Origin: Nitrospinaceae bacterium
GTDB taxonomy: Bacteria > Nitrospinota > Nitrospinia > Nitrospinales > JACRGP01
Direction: 5' to 3'
Assembly (NCBI GenBank): GCA_029261575.1
Contig: JAJDBD010000078.1
Span: 1-40,852 of the forward strand
Length of the DNA: 40,852 bases
Notes under the pieces: model-generated
Database searches by the model: none
What the model was told of the DNA's origin: nothing
Seen by the model: the letters and a program-made list of their open reading frames with translations, nothing else
Shown: positions 1 to 8,661 of the stretch, piece by piece
Layout of the letters: each line of letters begins with the position of its first letter
Numbering within the stretch: position 1 is the stretch's first letter
Program-made: the position numbers and the translations under genes

Positions 1-252
1 GGACTTTCTCTTGGCAACCGACAAGCCGGAGTCGTCACCGTGGAGAAAGTTGAAGTGGTGGAGCAGGTGGTAAAAACAGAAGAAGGGACGACCAAAACAG
101 AGGAGACGGTCACGCCCACCGTAAAGGTGGTAACGCCACCATCGCTCGGTTCGGAAATCGTTCAAAATATTCTGGCAAACCCGGGCGTGGAAGAAGCCCT
201 CGCTGCAGGAATTACCAATATCGAAGAGACCTTGGCCAGCGACGCGCTGTAA
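1..252 (+). CDS. C-terminal end of an unknown protein (5' truncated by window edge)
   Basis: The reading frame is open from base 1 to a TAA at 250-252, so the 70-residue ORF starting at GTG 40 is probably only the tail of a longer gene that begins outside the window. The visible part is rich in Glu, Val, Thr and Lys (a low-complexity stretch with EKVEVVEQVVKTEEG) and then becomes Ala/Glu-rich. That composition suggests an exposed or linker-like C-terminus. I see no catalytic motif. Its position just upstream of a beta-barrel protein and a Wzc-like kinase makes a role in polysaccharide export or the cell envelope plausible, but that is context only. The function is not recognised. Confidence 0.55.
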   Translation, partial: GLSLGNRQAGVVTVEKVEVVEQVVKTEEGTTKTEETVTPTVKVVTPPSLGSEIVQNILANPGVEEALAAGITNIEETLASDAL

Positions 253-363
253 ATAAGATTGGTCAATGGAAATTTCAAATTAAGAAACCGTCGCCTGCCC
301 GGTCTCGCGACCTGCCGGTAATTCGCTAACTCACGCTGAGACTGAAAACTGAATCCTGTCCAT

Positions 364-1605
364 ATGAATTCATATAAAATTAAATTCACCCTTTCGATCC
401 TGGTAGCGTTGTTGATTCCCTCCTGGGCCTGGGGCTTTGAGCCAGGGAATATACGTTTGGGAAGGGTGGAGATTCATCCCGGCTACAGTTTGCAATCCCG
501 GTTTGACGACAATATTTTCCTGGAAGCCGACGACAAGTTCGCCGATGGAACCAGCGAGGGGCGGTCCGAGGATACTATTATCACCAACATCCCCACCATG
601 AATTTTCTGCTCGACCGCAAACCCGGCGACCTCTTTGGTTTCGACGTGACCTATACGGGAACGGACGAGCATTTCATGGACTTGAACGAGCAGGACAAGT
701 TCAATCACGATATCAACGGAAGCGTTGAGATGGGAGGATTCGGCGGACGGTCGGTGTTCACCGTCTCCGGTCAATACCTGGACACGCAGTTGCCCGCCTC
801 CAGTGAGTTCGCCAGCAACCTGACCCCTATCCTGAGCCGGTTATTCACCAAGGTGAAGGGAGAGGCCGACTGGACATTCAGCAAGCGGTTGGAGGCCAAC
901 ACCTACGCCGGTACCGAGGCGAATGATTACGATCTGAAGTCGTTGAGTTTTCAAGACACCGAAGAGTTCTCAGCCGGCGCCAACGCTTTTTACAAAATCA
1001 CTCCCTTGACCGCCGTCGGTTTAAAATACGATTTTCGCCATATTGATTACGACAATCCGGGAACCATCAACTCGGATTCCGACTCCAACAGCGTTCAAGT
1101 AGCGGTAAAATGGGATCCCACCGCTTTGATCTCCGGCGAGGTTTCGGTCGGTTATCAGGACCGGTCTTACGACGCCTTTTCGGGTCAGGATCGCGAGGAC
1201 GCTATTTACGGAATCAGTTTGACCTACAAACCCACCAAGCGTTCGACTTTCATCCTGACGGGCGACCGGGCCATTCAGGATTCTTCATTTGGCGTCATTC
1301 AGGCCTATGTCTCCACCAACCTTGGCCTGGCCTGGAATCAAAAATTGGGTCGAAAGTTTCGCGTGGAATCGTCCTTCAACTACACCAACGCGGATTATGA
1401 ACTCCCTGCGACGGACGGCCCCGGCAATGGCCTCGTCCGGTTCCGCGAGGACGATCTGGTGAGTTTTGAGGTCGCAGTTATTTACGATATTCAAAAATGG
1501 CTGGACGCGCGCCTGGAATACCTCTACCGCGAAAATCACACCAATTTCAGCGCAAACCAATACGCGAACGACCGGGTGCAACTCACCGTCGGCGCGCATT
1601 TTTAG
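364..1605 (+). CDS. Outer-membrane beta-barrel protein of an exopolysaccharide locus
   Basis: The 413-residue protein starts at ATG 364 with a classic signal peptide (basic MNSYKIK, hydrophobic core, SWAWG before the mature FEPGNIRLG). The rest consists of alternating polar/hydrophobic strands typical of a transmembrane beta-barrel and ends in Phe (LTVGAHF), the usual C-terminal signature for BAM-assembled barrels. It resembles the BBP2-type putative outer-membrane beta-barrel family, members of which sit in exopolysaccharide and PEP-CTERM/exosortase loci. The next gene is a Wzc-like co-polymerase, so a job in passing polymer across or anchoring it at the outer membrane is likely. The exact substrate and whether it is a pore are unknown. 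No frameshift or truncation is seen. Confidence 0.8.
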   Translation: MNSYKIKFTLSILVALLIPSWAWGFEPGNIRLGRVEIHPGYSLQSRFDDNIFLEADDKFADGTSEGRSEDTIITNIPTMNFLLDRKPGDLFGFDVTYTGTDEHFMDLNEQDKFNHDINGSVEMGGFGGRSVFTVSGQYLDTQLPASSEFASNLTPILSRLFTKVKGEADWTFSKRLEANTYAGTEANDYDLKSLSFQDTEEFSAGANAFYKITPLTAVGLKYDFRHIDYDNPGTINSDSDSNSVQVAVKWDPTALISGEVSVGYQDRSYDAFSGQDREDAIYGISLTYKPTKRSTFILTGDRAIQDSSFGVIQAYVSTNLGLAWNQKLGRKFRVESSFNYTNADYELPATDGPGNGLVRFREDDLVSFEVAVIYDIQKWLDARLEYLYRENHTNFSANQYANDRVQLTVGAHF

Positions 1606-1671
1606 TATTTCCACCCCCCTTTAACATCCCCGAATACCCGCCTGTAAAAGCCGGTAACCGCTCCCCGTTTT

Positions 1672-1694
1672 TCCCGATTCCGGGATTTGTTTTA
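1672..1694 (+). terminator. Weak hairpin followed by T-rich run, after the beta-barrel gene
   Basis: TCCCG and CGGGA form a 5-bp stem around an ATTC loop and are followed by TTTGTTTTA. The stem is short and the U-run interrupted, so this may be a weak or partial terminator between the barrel gene and the kinase gene, or chance. Confidence 0.25.
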
Positions 1695-1756
1695 TGATAT
1701 ATTAACCGTCTGGATTCGCATTCATTCCCGGTATTTTTGCTTTCAAGAGGCCCGTA

Positions 1757-4036
1757 TTGGAACCCCTGAACGATTTGCACGAAACCCACCTCGGCGATTA
1801 CTTAAGGATAATAAACAAGCGCAAGTTTATCCTGATCAACTGCATTGTGATCATGGCGATCATCGCCACCATTTATTCTTTTAAAACCCGCCGGGTGTAC
1901 CAGGCCAGCGTTCAGATTCTGATTGAACGAAATACTCCCCAGGCAGTGGCCTTGAAAGAGACCCAGGCCCTGGACGCTTCCGATTTCGATTATTACAAAA
2001 CCCAATACGAAATTTTAAAGAGCCGGTCCATGGCCCGCGAGGTCATCCAAACACTTGGATTGGAAGACAGCGAGGAACTTAAAGAAAAACCTTCCCTGAT
2101 CGATCTCAAGGCAATCAAAGACGGTATTCAATCTTTCCTGGTTCAGGTCGGATTGATTGAAGAACCAGAGGACCTCGATATCCCCACGGACCCTTATTCC
2201 AAACTGGTTAATCAGTATCTTAAAAAACTGAGCGTCAATCCCATTCGGAAAAGCCGTCTGGTTCTACTTAGCTTTTCCGGTTATTCACCGGTGTTGATTA
2301 CGAAAGTAGCGAACAAAGCGGCGGACACCTATATTCTCAAAAATATCCGGTTGCGGAGTAATGTGGAAGAGGGCGCCGGAAAGTGGCTTCAGGAACGGAT
2401 CACCGAGACCAAGAAAAAACTCGGCCAGTCCGAGGTCCAGCTCCAAAACTTTATCGAGAAAAATAATATCATCGGTTTTCAGGATAATAAACAGGATATA
2501 TCAACCCAAAAGCTCAGCGAGATCAACACGGAGGTCACCAGGGCCAAATCCGAGCGATTTCGTCTGGAAACCCTGAAAAATCACTTGGAAAGCCTCGCCA
2601 ACGACCCTGTGAACCTGCTCCGTTCCGTGCCGGACTCCATGAAAAACAAAGCCATCCAGGAGTTGGAGCAGGATTATTCGCGTCTGGAAACCGAGCTGGC
2701 GGAAGAATCGAAAAAATACGCAGGCCAGCATCCGAAAATCCTCTCCCTGACGCGCAAGAAAAAAATTATTGAGAAACGCATTCCCGACGAGGTCCAGCGC
2801 ATAATCAATTCGGTCCGGATTGATTACCGCTCGGCGCTGGCCAGGGAAAATTCGCTGACCGGGGTTTTGAGGCAACAAAAAAAGACGGTCATGCTCTTGA
2901 ATAAAAACTCCCTGAAGTACAACGTCCTTAAACGGGAGGTGGAAAGCGACCGGAGTTTATACTCCGTCCTGATCAATCGCTTGAAGGAAACCGGCATTTC
3001 TTCGAAAAACTACGAAAGCAACATTCGCATTGTGGACCCGGCGGAGGTGCCCGCCGTTCCCATCAAACCCAGGATGCTAAAGAACATTTATATTTTTTCC
3101 GGGATCGGTTTTCTCTTGGGAATATTTCTGATATTCCTTCTGGAGTCCATGGACAAGACGATCCGTTCGATTGAAGATATGGAAAACAAGCTTCCCTTCC
3201 CGTTTTTGGGTTCGATCGGAGTTTTTTCCAAAGGGGAGGGGGAGTTGCCGGTCGTCGAAAACCCTCAATCCCAAAGGTCCGAAGAGTTTCGGATCATCCG
3301 GACCAATATCCTGTATTCATCTCCCGACAACCCCGAGAAAATTTTGATGACGTCCAGTTGCAGTCCGATGGAAGGGAAAACCACCATCGTTTGCAATTTG
3401 GCCGCCGCCATTGCGCAAATGGGAAAAAGCGTTTTGGTGATCGACGCCGATTTAAAAAAGTCCAGGGTGCATAAGGTTTTCAACTCGACCTCGGAACCGG
3501 GGCTGGTGGATTATTTATTCGACCGCGTCGACCTGAAAAAGATCGTTCACAAAACCTCGGTCAAAGGGGTCTCCATCATTCCCCGAGGCCTGACCACCCC
3601 TTATTCCGCCGAGATTCTAAGCTCGCAAAAATTCAAGTCGCTCCTGGCGGAATTGAAAGACCAATACGACCATATCCTGGTCGACGTCCCTCCCACCCTG
3701 CACGTATCCGAAGCCGCCATCGTCGCCAGGCTGTGCGACGGAGTGGTCTTTGTGGTCCGGTCCGGGCATAACGACGTCTCTTCTATCGTGAGAGCCTTGG
3801 GGCAACTCTCCATGGGGCCATCCGGGACTTCCGCGGAGCCTGTCCGGCCCTCGGCGCGGGAGGCCGAATTACAATTTGCCTTTCAAGGGCAAACGCGTAT
3901 TCTGGGCGTGATCCTCAACATGATCGATTACGAAAGAGACGGCGGTTATTATTCCTACTCCACGAAAAAATATAAGGGGTACTACAATTATTCGGAAAAA
4001 AGCCTTTCCAAAAAAACCGGCGGCGTTAGATCATAA
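1757..4036 (+). CDS. Wzc-like polysaccharide co-polymerase with BY-kinase domain
   Basis: The 759-residue inner-membrane protein controls chain length and export of an extracellular polysaccharide and autophosphorylates on tyrosine. Order of parts: Wzz domain with a first membrane segment near residues 25-45, a long periplasmic coiled-coil region, a second membrane segment near 443-462, then a cytoplasmic BY-kinase domain. Kinase motifs are visible: Walker A SPMEGKTT near 535, Walker A' VLVIDADLKKS near 560, Walker B ILVDVPP near 640. The C-terminus holds the expected tyrosine cluster (GGYYSYSTKKYKGYYNYSEK). Translation starts at TTG 1757, supported by AAGAGG six bases upstream; the next Met lies inside the first membrane segment and would remove it. 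A linker with Pro/Ser/Glu near 690-715 looks like an insertion before the last strand. Confidence 0.93.
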   Translation: MEPLNDLHETHLGDYLRIINKRKFILINCIVIMAIIATIYSFKTRRVYQASVQILIERNTPQAVALKETQALDASDFDYYKTQYEILKSRSMAREVIQTLGLEDSEELKEKPSLIDLKAIKDGIQSFLVQVGLIEEPEDLDIPTDPYSKLVNQYLKKLSVNPIRKSRLVLLSFSGYSPVLITKVANKAADTYILKNIRLRSNVEEGAGKWLQERITETKKKLGQSEVQLQNFIEKNNIIGFQDNKQDISTQKLSEINTEVTRAKSERFRLETLKNHLESLANDPVNLLRSVPDSMKNKAIQELEQDYSRLETELAEESKKYAGQHPKILSLTRKKKIIEKRIPDEVQRIINSVRIDYRSALARENSLTGVLRQQKKTVMLLNKNSLKYNVLKREVESDRSLYSVLINRLKETGISSKNYESNIRIVDPAEVPAVPIKPRMLKNIYIFSGIGFLLGIFLIFLLESMDKTIRSIEDMENKLPFPFLGSIGVFSKGEGELPVVENPQSQRSEEFRIIRTNILYSSPDNPEKILMTSSCSPMEGKTTIVCNLAAAIAQMGKSVLVIDADLKKSRVHKVFNSTSEPGLVDYLFDRVDLKKIVHKTSVKGVSIIPRGLTTPYSAEILSSQKFKSLLAELKDQYDHILVDVPPTLHVSEAAIVARLCDGVVFVVRSGHNDVSSIVRALGQLSMGPSGTSAEPVRPSAREAELQFAFQGQTRILGVILNMIDYERDGGYYSYSTKKYKGYYNYSEKSLSKKTGGVRS

Positions 4037-4148
4037 GCCCCGTGTCTAGCCCGCGAAGATATCCACGCTTTAATCCCATCGCCCCTCAGTCCGTTTATCA
4101 AAACGCTTCCTTGACGATTTCATATTGCCAGACCCATTATCGGCCAGA

Positions 4149-4163
4149 CGCGGCGGCGCCGCG
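4149..4163 (+). other. GC-rich hairpin just before the amidotransferase start
   Basis: CGCGGC-GGC-GCCGCG is a perfect 6-bp inverted repeat ending 15 bases before the ATG at 4179. It could slow initiation or be a remnant of a palindromic repeat. There is no T-run, so it is not an intrinsic terminator. Confidence 0.35.
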
Positions 4164-4178
4164 AGTCCAAATCTGACC

Positions 4179-6056
4179 ATGTGCGGTATCGGCGCAATCT
4201 TTTCAAAAAAACCAGATTCCGGCCTGGAGGCTCTGGCCCGAAGAATGGCCGATCTTCAACGCCATCGAGGTCCCGACTATCAGGGAATTTATACCCACCC
4301 GCGAAATTGCGTCGCCTTGAGTCACGCCCGGCTCAGCATCAACGACCTCGCGCCCCAGGGCAATCAACCCATGTCCAACGAGGACGGAACCTTGTGGTTG
4401 ATCTGCAACGGCGAAATTTACAATCACAAATCCCTCCGGGCGGAACTGGAAAAAGTCGGCCATCAATTTAAATCCCATTCCGACTCCGAAGTCATTCTGC
4501 ATTTGTACGAAGAACATGGCGAGGGCTTGATGGACCGCCTTCGCGGCATGTTTGCTTTTGTGCTTTACGATTCCAGACGCGAGATATTCCTGTGCGCCAG
4601 AGACCGGCTGGGGAAAAAACCGTTTGTTTACGCGGAAAATGAATGGGGCTTTTCCGCCGCCTCGGAGATCCCGGCGCTGAAAAATCTTCCCGGCGTGGAC
4701 GTCGCAATCGATCCGGCGGCGCTGGGGCTGTACCTGCTACGCAACCTGCGCCACGTGCCCGACCCCTGGACCCTGTACCGGGGATTGCGCCGGTTGAATC
4801 CCGGCCACGCAATGATCGTGCGCGCGGGTCGTATCGAAAAAATCTGGCGGTACTGGCGCCCGGATTTTGCCGTTCGTCCCGTAAGCAATGAAGAGTTGTT
4901 ATCCGTGTTCGACGAGACCGTCGCCCTGCGCAAGGAGGCCGACGTGGAAGTGGGAGCCTTGCTCTCCGGCGGGGTCGACTCGTCCGCAGTCGTTCAGGCC
5001 ATGGTCGCCCAGGGAGCGAAAGGCGTCCGCACCTATGCGATGGGACGCGACAAGGACGACGACGAGTTGCCGCGCGCCCGGCAAATGGCCGCCTTGCTGG
5101 GCGTCCGCCACAAGGAGTTCTATTTTCATCCCGAAAGACAGCACGAACAATTTTTAGAGCTGTTAAAAATTTACGGCGAGCCGATCATGTTGCTACCTCT
5201 CGTTTTTGCCTACGAGCTTTGCCTGAACATTCGCGCCGATGGACTCAAGGCGGTCATTACCGGACACGGAGCGGACGAATTGTTCTACGGTTATTCCGGT
5301 CATAACAACCAGGCCTTGATTTCAACCCTCCTGCCTTTTCTGCCCGATTTTTTAAAACCCGTATTGGCCGCCGCCGCGTTGCGGATTCCTGAAACTTCCA
5401 GATGGAGAGAAGCGCTTCTGGCGGCGTCGGCGCCGAAAGGCCAGGTTAAAACCTCGCTGTACCGGGACGAGGCGCGGCGCTTGTGGAAATTCCTTTTTAA
5501 AGATCCGAAAATCGCGAGCCAGGCGGACGAGTCTATCGAAAACTGGTTGGGCGTCTGGTTCGAGGATTCCTGTCCCGAAGCGTTCATCGACGAGTCCAAC
5601 GTCGTGGGGTTGATGCACGAGAACAGTCATTCAGTAACCATCGCCGGAGACCTCCCCGCCATGGCGGCCAGCGTGGAGGTGCGGGCGCCGTTTCTGGATC
5701 AGGAACTGGTGCAACTGGCCTGGAGGATTGCGTACCAAAAAAAAATTCGCAACTGGAGAAATCCCACATTCAACAAATGGATACTCAAAGACGCCTTGCT
5801 GGGCCGGGTGCCGGACAATTTATTGTTCGCGCCCAAGCGGGGGTTTGGTTTTAATATAAGCGAGGACGCGGTACTGCGCGGTCCCTGGAAACGGCAGGTG
5901 GACGAGGCTTTCGACGACCTGGACGTCCTGGACGGCGTTATGAATCTGGACGCGGTGCGAACGCTTAAAAAACAATTCGACGCCGGGCGCGGACCCGTAA
6001 CCCCCATGTTGATCGCCAAACTTTACGCCGCCATCGCCGCCCTGCGGTTGAATTGA
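4179..6056 (+). CDS. Glutamine-dependent asparagine synthase-like amidotransferase (AsnB family)
   Basis: The start is placed at ATG 4179, not at TTG 4125 in the ORF track. This class needs Cys as residue 2 (MCGIGAIF), because the N-terminal cysteine is the nucleophile that releases ammonia from glutamine. The product is 625 residues. The Ntn glutaminase domain shows RHRGPD, SHARLSI and CNGEIYNH. The ATP-pyrophosphatase synthase domain shows SGGVDSS near residue 262, with later GHGADELFYGYSGH. Length and position next to a Wzc-like kinase match the amidotransferases found in exopolysaccharide and exosortase loci, where the enzyme may amidate a sugar acid or a carrier rather than make free asparagine. 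Its real acceptor cannot be read from sequence. A palindromic repeat follows the stop. Confidence 0.9.
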   Translation: MCGIGAIFSKKPDSGLEALARRMADLQRHRGPDYQGIYTHPRNCVALSHARLSINDLAPQGNQPMSNEDGTLWLICNGEIYNHKSLRAELEKVGHQFKSHSDSEVILHLYEEHGEGLMDRLRGMFAFVLYDSRREIFLCARDRLGKKPFVYAENEWGFSAASEIPALKNLPGVDVAIDPAALGLYLLRNLRHVPDPWTLYRGLRRLNPGHAMIVRAGRIEKIWRYWRPDFAVRPVSNEELLSVFDETVALRKEADVEVGALLSGGVDSSAVVQAMVAQGAKGVRTYAMGRDKDDDELPRARQMAALLGVRHKEFYFHPERQHEQFLELLKIYGEPIMLLPLVFAYELCLNIRADGLKAVITGHGADELFYGYSGHNNQALISTLLPFLPDFLKPVLAAAALRIPETSRWREALLAASAPKGQVKTSLYRDEARRLWKFLFKDPKIASQADESIENWLGVWFEDSCPEAFIDESNVVGLMHENSHSVTIAGDLPAMAASVEVRAPFLDQELVQLAWRIAYQKKIRNWRNPTFNKWILKDALLGRVPDNLLFAPKRGFGFNISEDAVLRGPWKRQVDEAFDDLDVLDGVMNLDAVRTLKKQFDAGRGPVTPMLIAKLYAAIAALRLN

Positions 6057-6075
6057 TCTGCCCGCCCGGCGAGGC

Positions 6076-6103
6076 GCCGCCAGGCAAGCGCCTGGAGGCA
6101 GTA
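6076..6103 (+). repeat. REP-like palindromic repeat, copy A
   Basis: The core CCAGGC-AAGC-GCCTGG forms a 6-bp stem with a 4-base loop and is followed by AGGCAGTA. The 28 bases match 17685-17712 (opposite strand) with a single mismatch in the loop, and the core recurs at 24820-24843. It lies 19 bases after the amidotransferase stop. Confidence 0.75.
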
Positions 6104-6164
6104 AACGCAACTTATACGGTGGACGCTACGAGCTATATTGAATTCGCAAATTCAAACCATTGGC

Positions 6165-6252
6165 CCCGGCGCCTTCGCCGGGCGCCGGAGGCATTGTTGC
6201 TCTCTTTTGCAAAGGAGCGCTTTGCAAAGAGGGTTGGGGTGATTCTTCCTCT
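6165..6252 (+). repeat. Composite dispersed repeat (hairpin plus TTGCAAAG block), copy 1
   Basis: A perfect 7-bp hairpin CCCGGCG-CCTT-CGCCGGG is followed by GCGCCGGAGGC and then a block with CTCTTTTGCAAAG and GATTCTTCC. The same order recurs at 29532-29607. In this copy a 15-base piece ending GCTTTGCAAAG is duplicated inside the block. No gene lies on it, and the hairpin could serve as a 3' end signal for the amidotransferase transcript. Confidence 0.6.
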
Positions 6253-6269
6253 AAAAATTTAATGGAATT

Positions 6270-6680
6270 TTATAAATCCTGGGGACGAATACTCCAGATT
6301 TTAATTTCCAGGCCGTATTGTTCCACGACCATTTTTAGGCGCTGGAGGTATACCTCGTCGTTTTCCTTTTCCAAAATCAAAACGACGCCCCCGCGCTTTC
6401 CGGTTTTCAGGGAATAGTATAGCGACTGGCCGATGGCCTCCGCCCACTTGGGTCCAAAATCAACCTCCACCGCGTATTCCCGGGTCAGGCAATCCACGCG
6501 GGTTTTGTCGTTCTGGCGGACTTCCATTTCCCCGCCCGCCCGCCGGCACCACACGGTTTGATAAACCTTTTCCTTATGGATATGCCCCGCCGTCAAATCT
6601 TGTCCGGGAAGAAATATCAAACCCGCCGCCGTCAACGCAGTCAACATGCGCGTGAAGATGTGGGCGGAACGTCCGGTCAT
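6270..6680 (-). CDS. Small exported protein with a PD-(D/E)XK nuclease-like core, function unknown
   Basis: The 136-residue protein has a hydrophobic N-terminal segment (about residues 10-31) that looks like a signal peptide. The mature part has the pattern KTRVDCLTREYAVEVDF, then KWAEAIGQSLYYSLKTGKR, then GGVVLILE and a C-terminal strand. I recall this as a widespread conserved hypothetical family in proteobacteria. The arrangement (Asp on one strand, Glu on the next, then an amphipathic helix with Gln) resembles the PD-(D/E)XK restriction-endonuclease fold. The usual Lys after the Glu is replaced by EVD, so catalysis is doubtful. Two conserved-looking Cys residues (WC, DC) could form a disulfide outside the cytoplasm. 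It is a single gene with no operon partner. Confidence 0.75.
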   Translation of the reverse strand: MTGRSAHIFTRMLTALTAAGLIFLPGQDLTAGHIHKEKVYQTVWCRRAGGEMEVRQNDKTRVDCLTREYAVEVDFGPKWAEAIGQSLYYSLKTGKRGGVVLILEKENDEVYLQRLKMVVEQYGLEIKIWSIRPQDL

Positions 6681-7106
6681 AACGGCCCCTGAAAGACAAA
6701 AATTTAGCGAAAATTAAATTATAACCTGTTTTCCTTTAAAAGAAATAATATTTTTTACTACGAATATTTTTTTGTTTTAAGGAATATTCGTTTTTCTGGC
6801 TTCCCGCTTTGGGTGGACGCTGCAAGCGATTTTTGGCAAGGCGGAGGGGTGAAATTAACCGGCGGCTTGTGTTTGGAATTCGGATTTATTTTTTTGGTTT
6901 GGCAAAAGGATTGAAAACGGCTTCTTTAAGTAGTGATTTGTAAAATTTTATGATAACCTCTTACGCTTTGAATTTTCCAATATTCATTTGACTTGAAAAG
7001 ATTAAAAATGCACGCAACAGAACGTTTTTCGTTTGCGCTTTTAAAAAAGTTGTTTATCCTTTTTCTTCGCATCCCAAGATCAAACTCCTGAAAGAGGGAA
7101 GGAATA
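6681..7106. other. 426-base AT-rich intergenic region between divergent genes
   Basis: No credible ORF fills this gap; the 90-residue minus-strand ORF overlapping pntAA lacks any family signal. A perfect 9-bp inverted repeat ACGAATATT / AATATTCGT (6760-6768 and 6783-6791, 14-base loop) is followed by TTTTT and could be an operator or weak terminator. On the minus strand TATAAT (6718-6723) is a possible -10 box for the small exported protein. On the plus strand AAGGA lies five bases before the pntAA start. I find no convincing -35/-10 pair for pntAA and no riboswitch-like structure. Confidence 0.5.
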
Positions 7107-8228
7107 ATGAAAATAGGCGTTCCCAAAGAAACTGAAAGTGGGGAAAAGAGAGTCGCATTCACCCCGGATTCCATCAAGCGGTGTCTGAGCAAACTCAAGG
7201 GAGTGAAAGTCCTGGTCGAAAATGGAGCCGGGGTCGCCGCGCATTTTCCCGACGAGGCTTACTCCGCCGTCGGCGCGGATATAGTGGACGTCAAGACCGC
7301 TCTAGGCGCCGACATTGTCCTCAAAGTCCGGCGCCCCAGCCTGGACGAGGTCGCTCAAATGTCCAAAGGCGCCGTGTTGTTGTCTCTCATCGACCCGTTC
7401 AATCAGGACGGTTTGATGGAGGCGTTGGCGAAGCAGGGCGTCGAGGCGTTCGGGCTGGAACTGATTCCAAGAATTTCGCGCGCCCAGTCGATGGACGTGC
7501 TGTCTTCCCAAGCCAACATTGCCGGTTACCGCGCGGTGATAGAGGCGGCCAATAATTTCGGACGGTTTTTTCCGACGATGATGACCTCGGCGGGTTCCGC
7601 GAAACCCGCCAAGGTGGTGATTTTAGGAGTCGGCGTGGCGGGATTGCAGGCCATAGCCACCGCCAAACGGTTGGGCGGGAATGTGGAAGCGTTCGATGTG
7701 CGACCCGAAACCCGGGAGCAAGTGTTGTCCCTGGGCGCCAAATTCATCGATATCGACGTCGGCGAAGACGGTTCCGGAGAAGGCGGATACGCCAAGGAGC
7801 TTTCCGAGGAGGGAAAGAAAAAACAGCAGGCGGCGCTGACGGAACGATTGAAAAAGGCCGACATAATTATTACCACCGCGCAAATTCCCGGTCGGCCCGC
7901 TCCCGTTCTTGTGACGGAAGAAGCGGCTAAAGGCATGATCCCAGGGTCCGTGATCGTGGACATGGCCGCTGCCAGCGGCGGAAACTGTCCCCTTTCCGAA
8001 GCCGATAAAATTGTCGTCAAAAACGGAGTGACTTTTATCGGGATCACAAATTTTCTGGCGCTCATGCCGTCGGACTCCAGCAATTTTTACGGACGCAATT
8101 TGTTGAACCTGCTGGAGCTGATCGTCAAAGCGGAGGAGCCGCCGCAATTGAACCTGGACCTGGAAGATGAAATTGTGGCCGGAGCTTTGACCACGCATCA
8201 GGGAGAGGTTCGTTTTAAGAAAAACTAA
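7107..8228 (+). CDS. pntAA: NAD(P) transhydrogenase subunit alpha part 1 (NAD-binding)
   Basis: The 373-residue soluble domain I of the proton-translocating transhydrogenase binds NAD(H) and passes hydride to NADP in the PntB domain, using the proton gradient to make NADPH. The N-terminus MKIGVPKET and the Rossmann motif VILGVGVAGLQAIATAKRLG near residue 172, followed by AFDVRPETREQ, are diagnostic of the alanine dehydrogenase/PntA family. RPAPVLVTEEA and the KK loop region fit PntA rather than alanine dehydrogenase, and pntAB and pntB follow directly. ATG 7107 has a good AAGGA site. The split into three genes is the form seen in alphaproteobacteria and several environmental phyla. Confidence 0.96.
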   Translation: MKIGVPKETESGEKRVAFTPDSIKRCLSKLKGVKVLVENGAGVAAHFPDEAYSAVGADIVDVKTALGADIVLKVRRPSLDEVAQMSKGAVLLSLIDPFNQDGLMEALAKQGVEAFGLELIPRISRAQSMDVLSSQANIAGYRAVIEAANNFGRFFPTMMTSAGSAKPAKVVILGVGVAGLQAIATAKRLGGNVEAFDVRPETREQVLSLGAKFIDIDVGEDGSGEGGYAKELSEEGKKKQQAALTERLKKADIIITTAQIPGRPAPVLVTEEAAKGMIPGSVIVDMAAASGGNCPLSEADKIVVKNGVTFIGITNFLALMPSDSSNFYGRNLLNLLELIVKAEEPPQLNLDLEDEIVAGALTTHQGEVRFKKN

Positions 8229-8231
8229 AAT

Positions 8232-8254
8232 CGTCGACCCGCGATGGGACGACG
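8232..8254 (+). other. Imperfect hairpin in the pntAA-pntAB gap
   Basis: CGTCG-A-CCC-GCGAT-GGG-A-CGACG folds into an 8-bp stem with one A-A mismatch and a 5-base loop, three bases after the pntAA stop. A pyrimidine-rich stretch follows. It may be an mRNA processing or attenuation element that sets subunit ratio; this is inference. Confidence 0.4.
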
Positions 8255-8297
8255 TCTTTCCAATTTTTAATTTGCACAGCCGTTTCAGGAGAAACTT

Positions 8298-8645
8298 ATG
8301 TTGACGCAATCATTGACGGCCGCCGGAGCCATGATGGGTTCTAGCGGAGCTTCTGCCGCCCTGTCGCCCTTCATGGTCGGATTCATCGTATTTATTCTGG
8401 CCTGCTTTGTGGGCTATCACGTGATCTGGAATGTGACTCCGGCCCTGCACACTCCCTTGATGGCGGTGACCAACGCCATTTCGGGAATCATCGTCGTCGG
8501 CGCCCTGCTCATCATTGCTAATGGGACCGGCCAATGGGTGATGATCTGCGGATTTTTGGGCGTACTTTTGGCCTCGATCAATGTATTTGGCGGCTTCGTG
8601 GTGACCAATCGGATGCTGGCCATGTTCAAAAAGCAAAAGAAATAA
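8298..8645 (+). CDS. pntAB: NAD(P) transhydrogenase subunit alpha part 2 (membrane)
   Basis: The 115-residue inner-membrane protein has three hydrophobic helices (about residues 27-48, 55-76 and 82-104). It supplies part of the proton channel (domain II) of the transhydrogenase. The sequence [20 protein letters not shown] is characteristic of this subunit. It starts at ATG 8298 with AGGAG upstream and is 16 bases from pntB. The first 25 residues are an Ala/Ser/Gly-rich extension before the first helix. The gene is intact and co-directional with pntAA and pntB, which leaves little doubt about identity. Confidence 0.95.
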   Translation: MLTQSLTAAGAMMGSSGASAALSPFMVGFIVFILACFVGYHVIWNVTPALHTPLMAVTNAISGIIVVGALLIIANGTGQWVMICGFLGVLLASINVFGGFVVTNRMLAMFKKQKK

Positions 8646-8661
8646 GGAATAGGAATCCATT

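Noticed and set aside
4125-4178. 18-residue N-terminal extension of the amidotransferase
   Set aside because: The catalytic Cys must follow the initiator Met, so translation must start at 4179.
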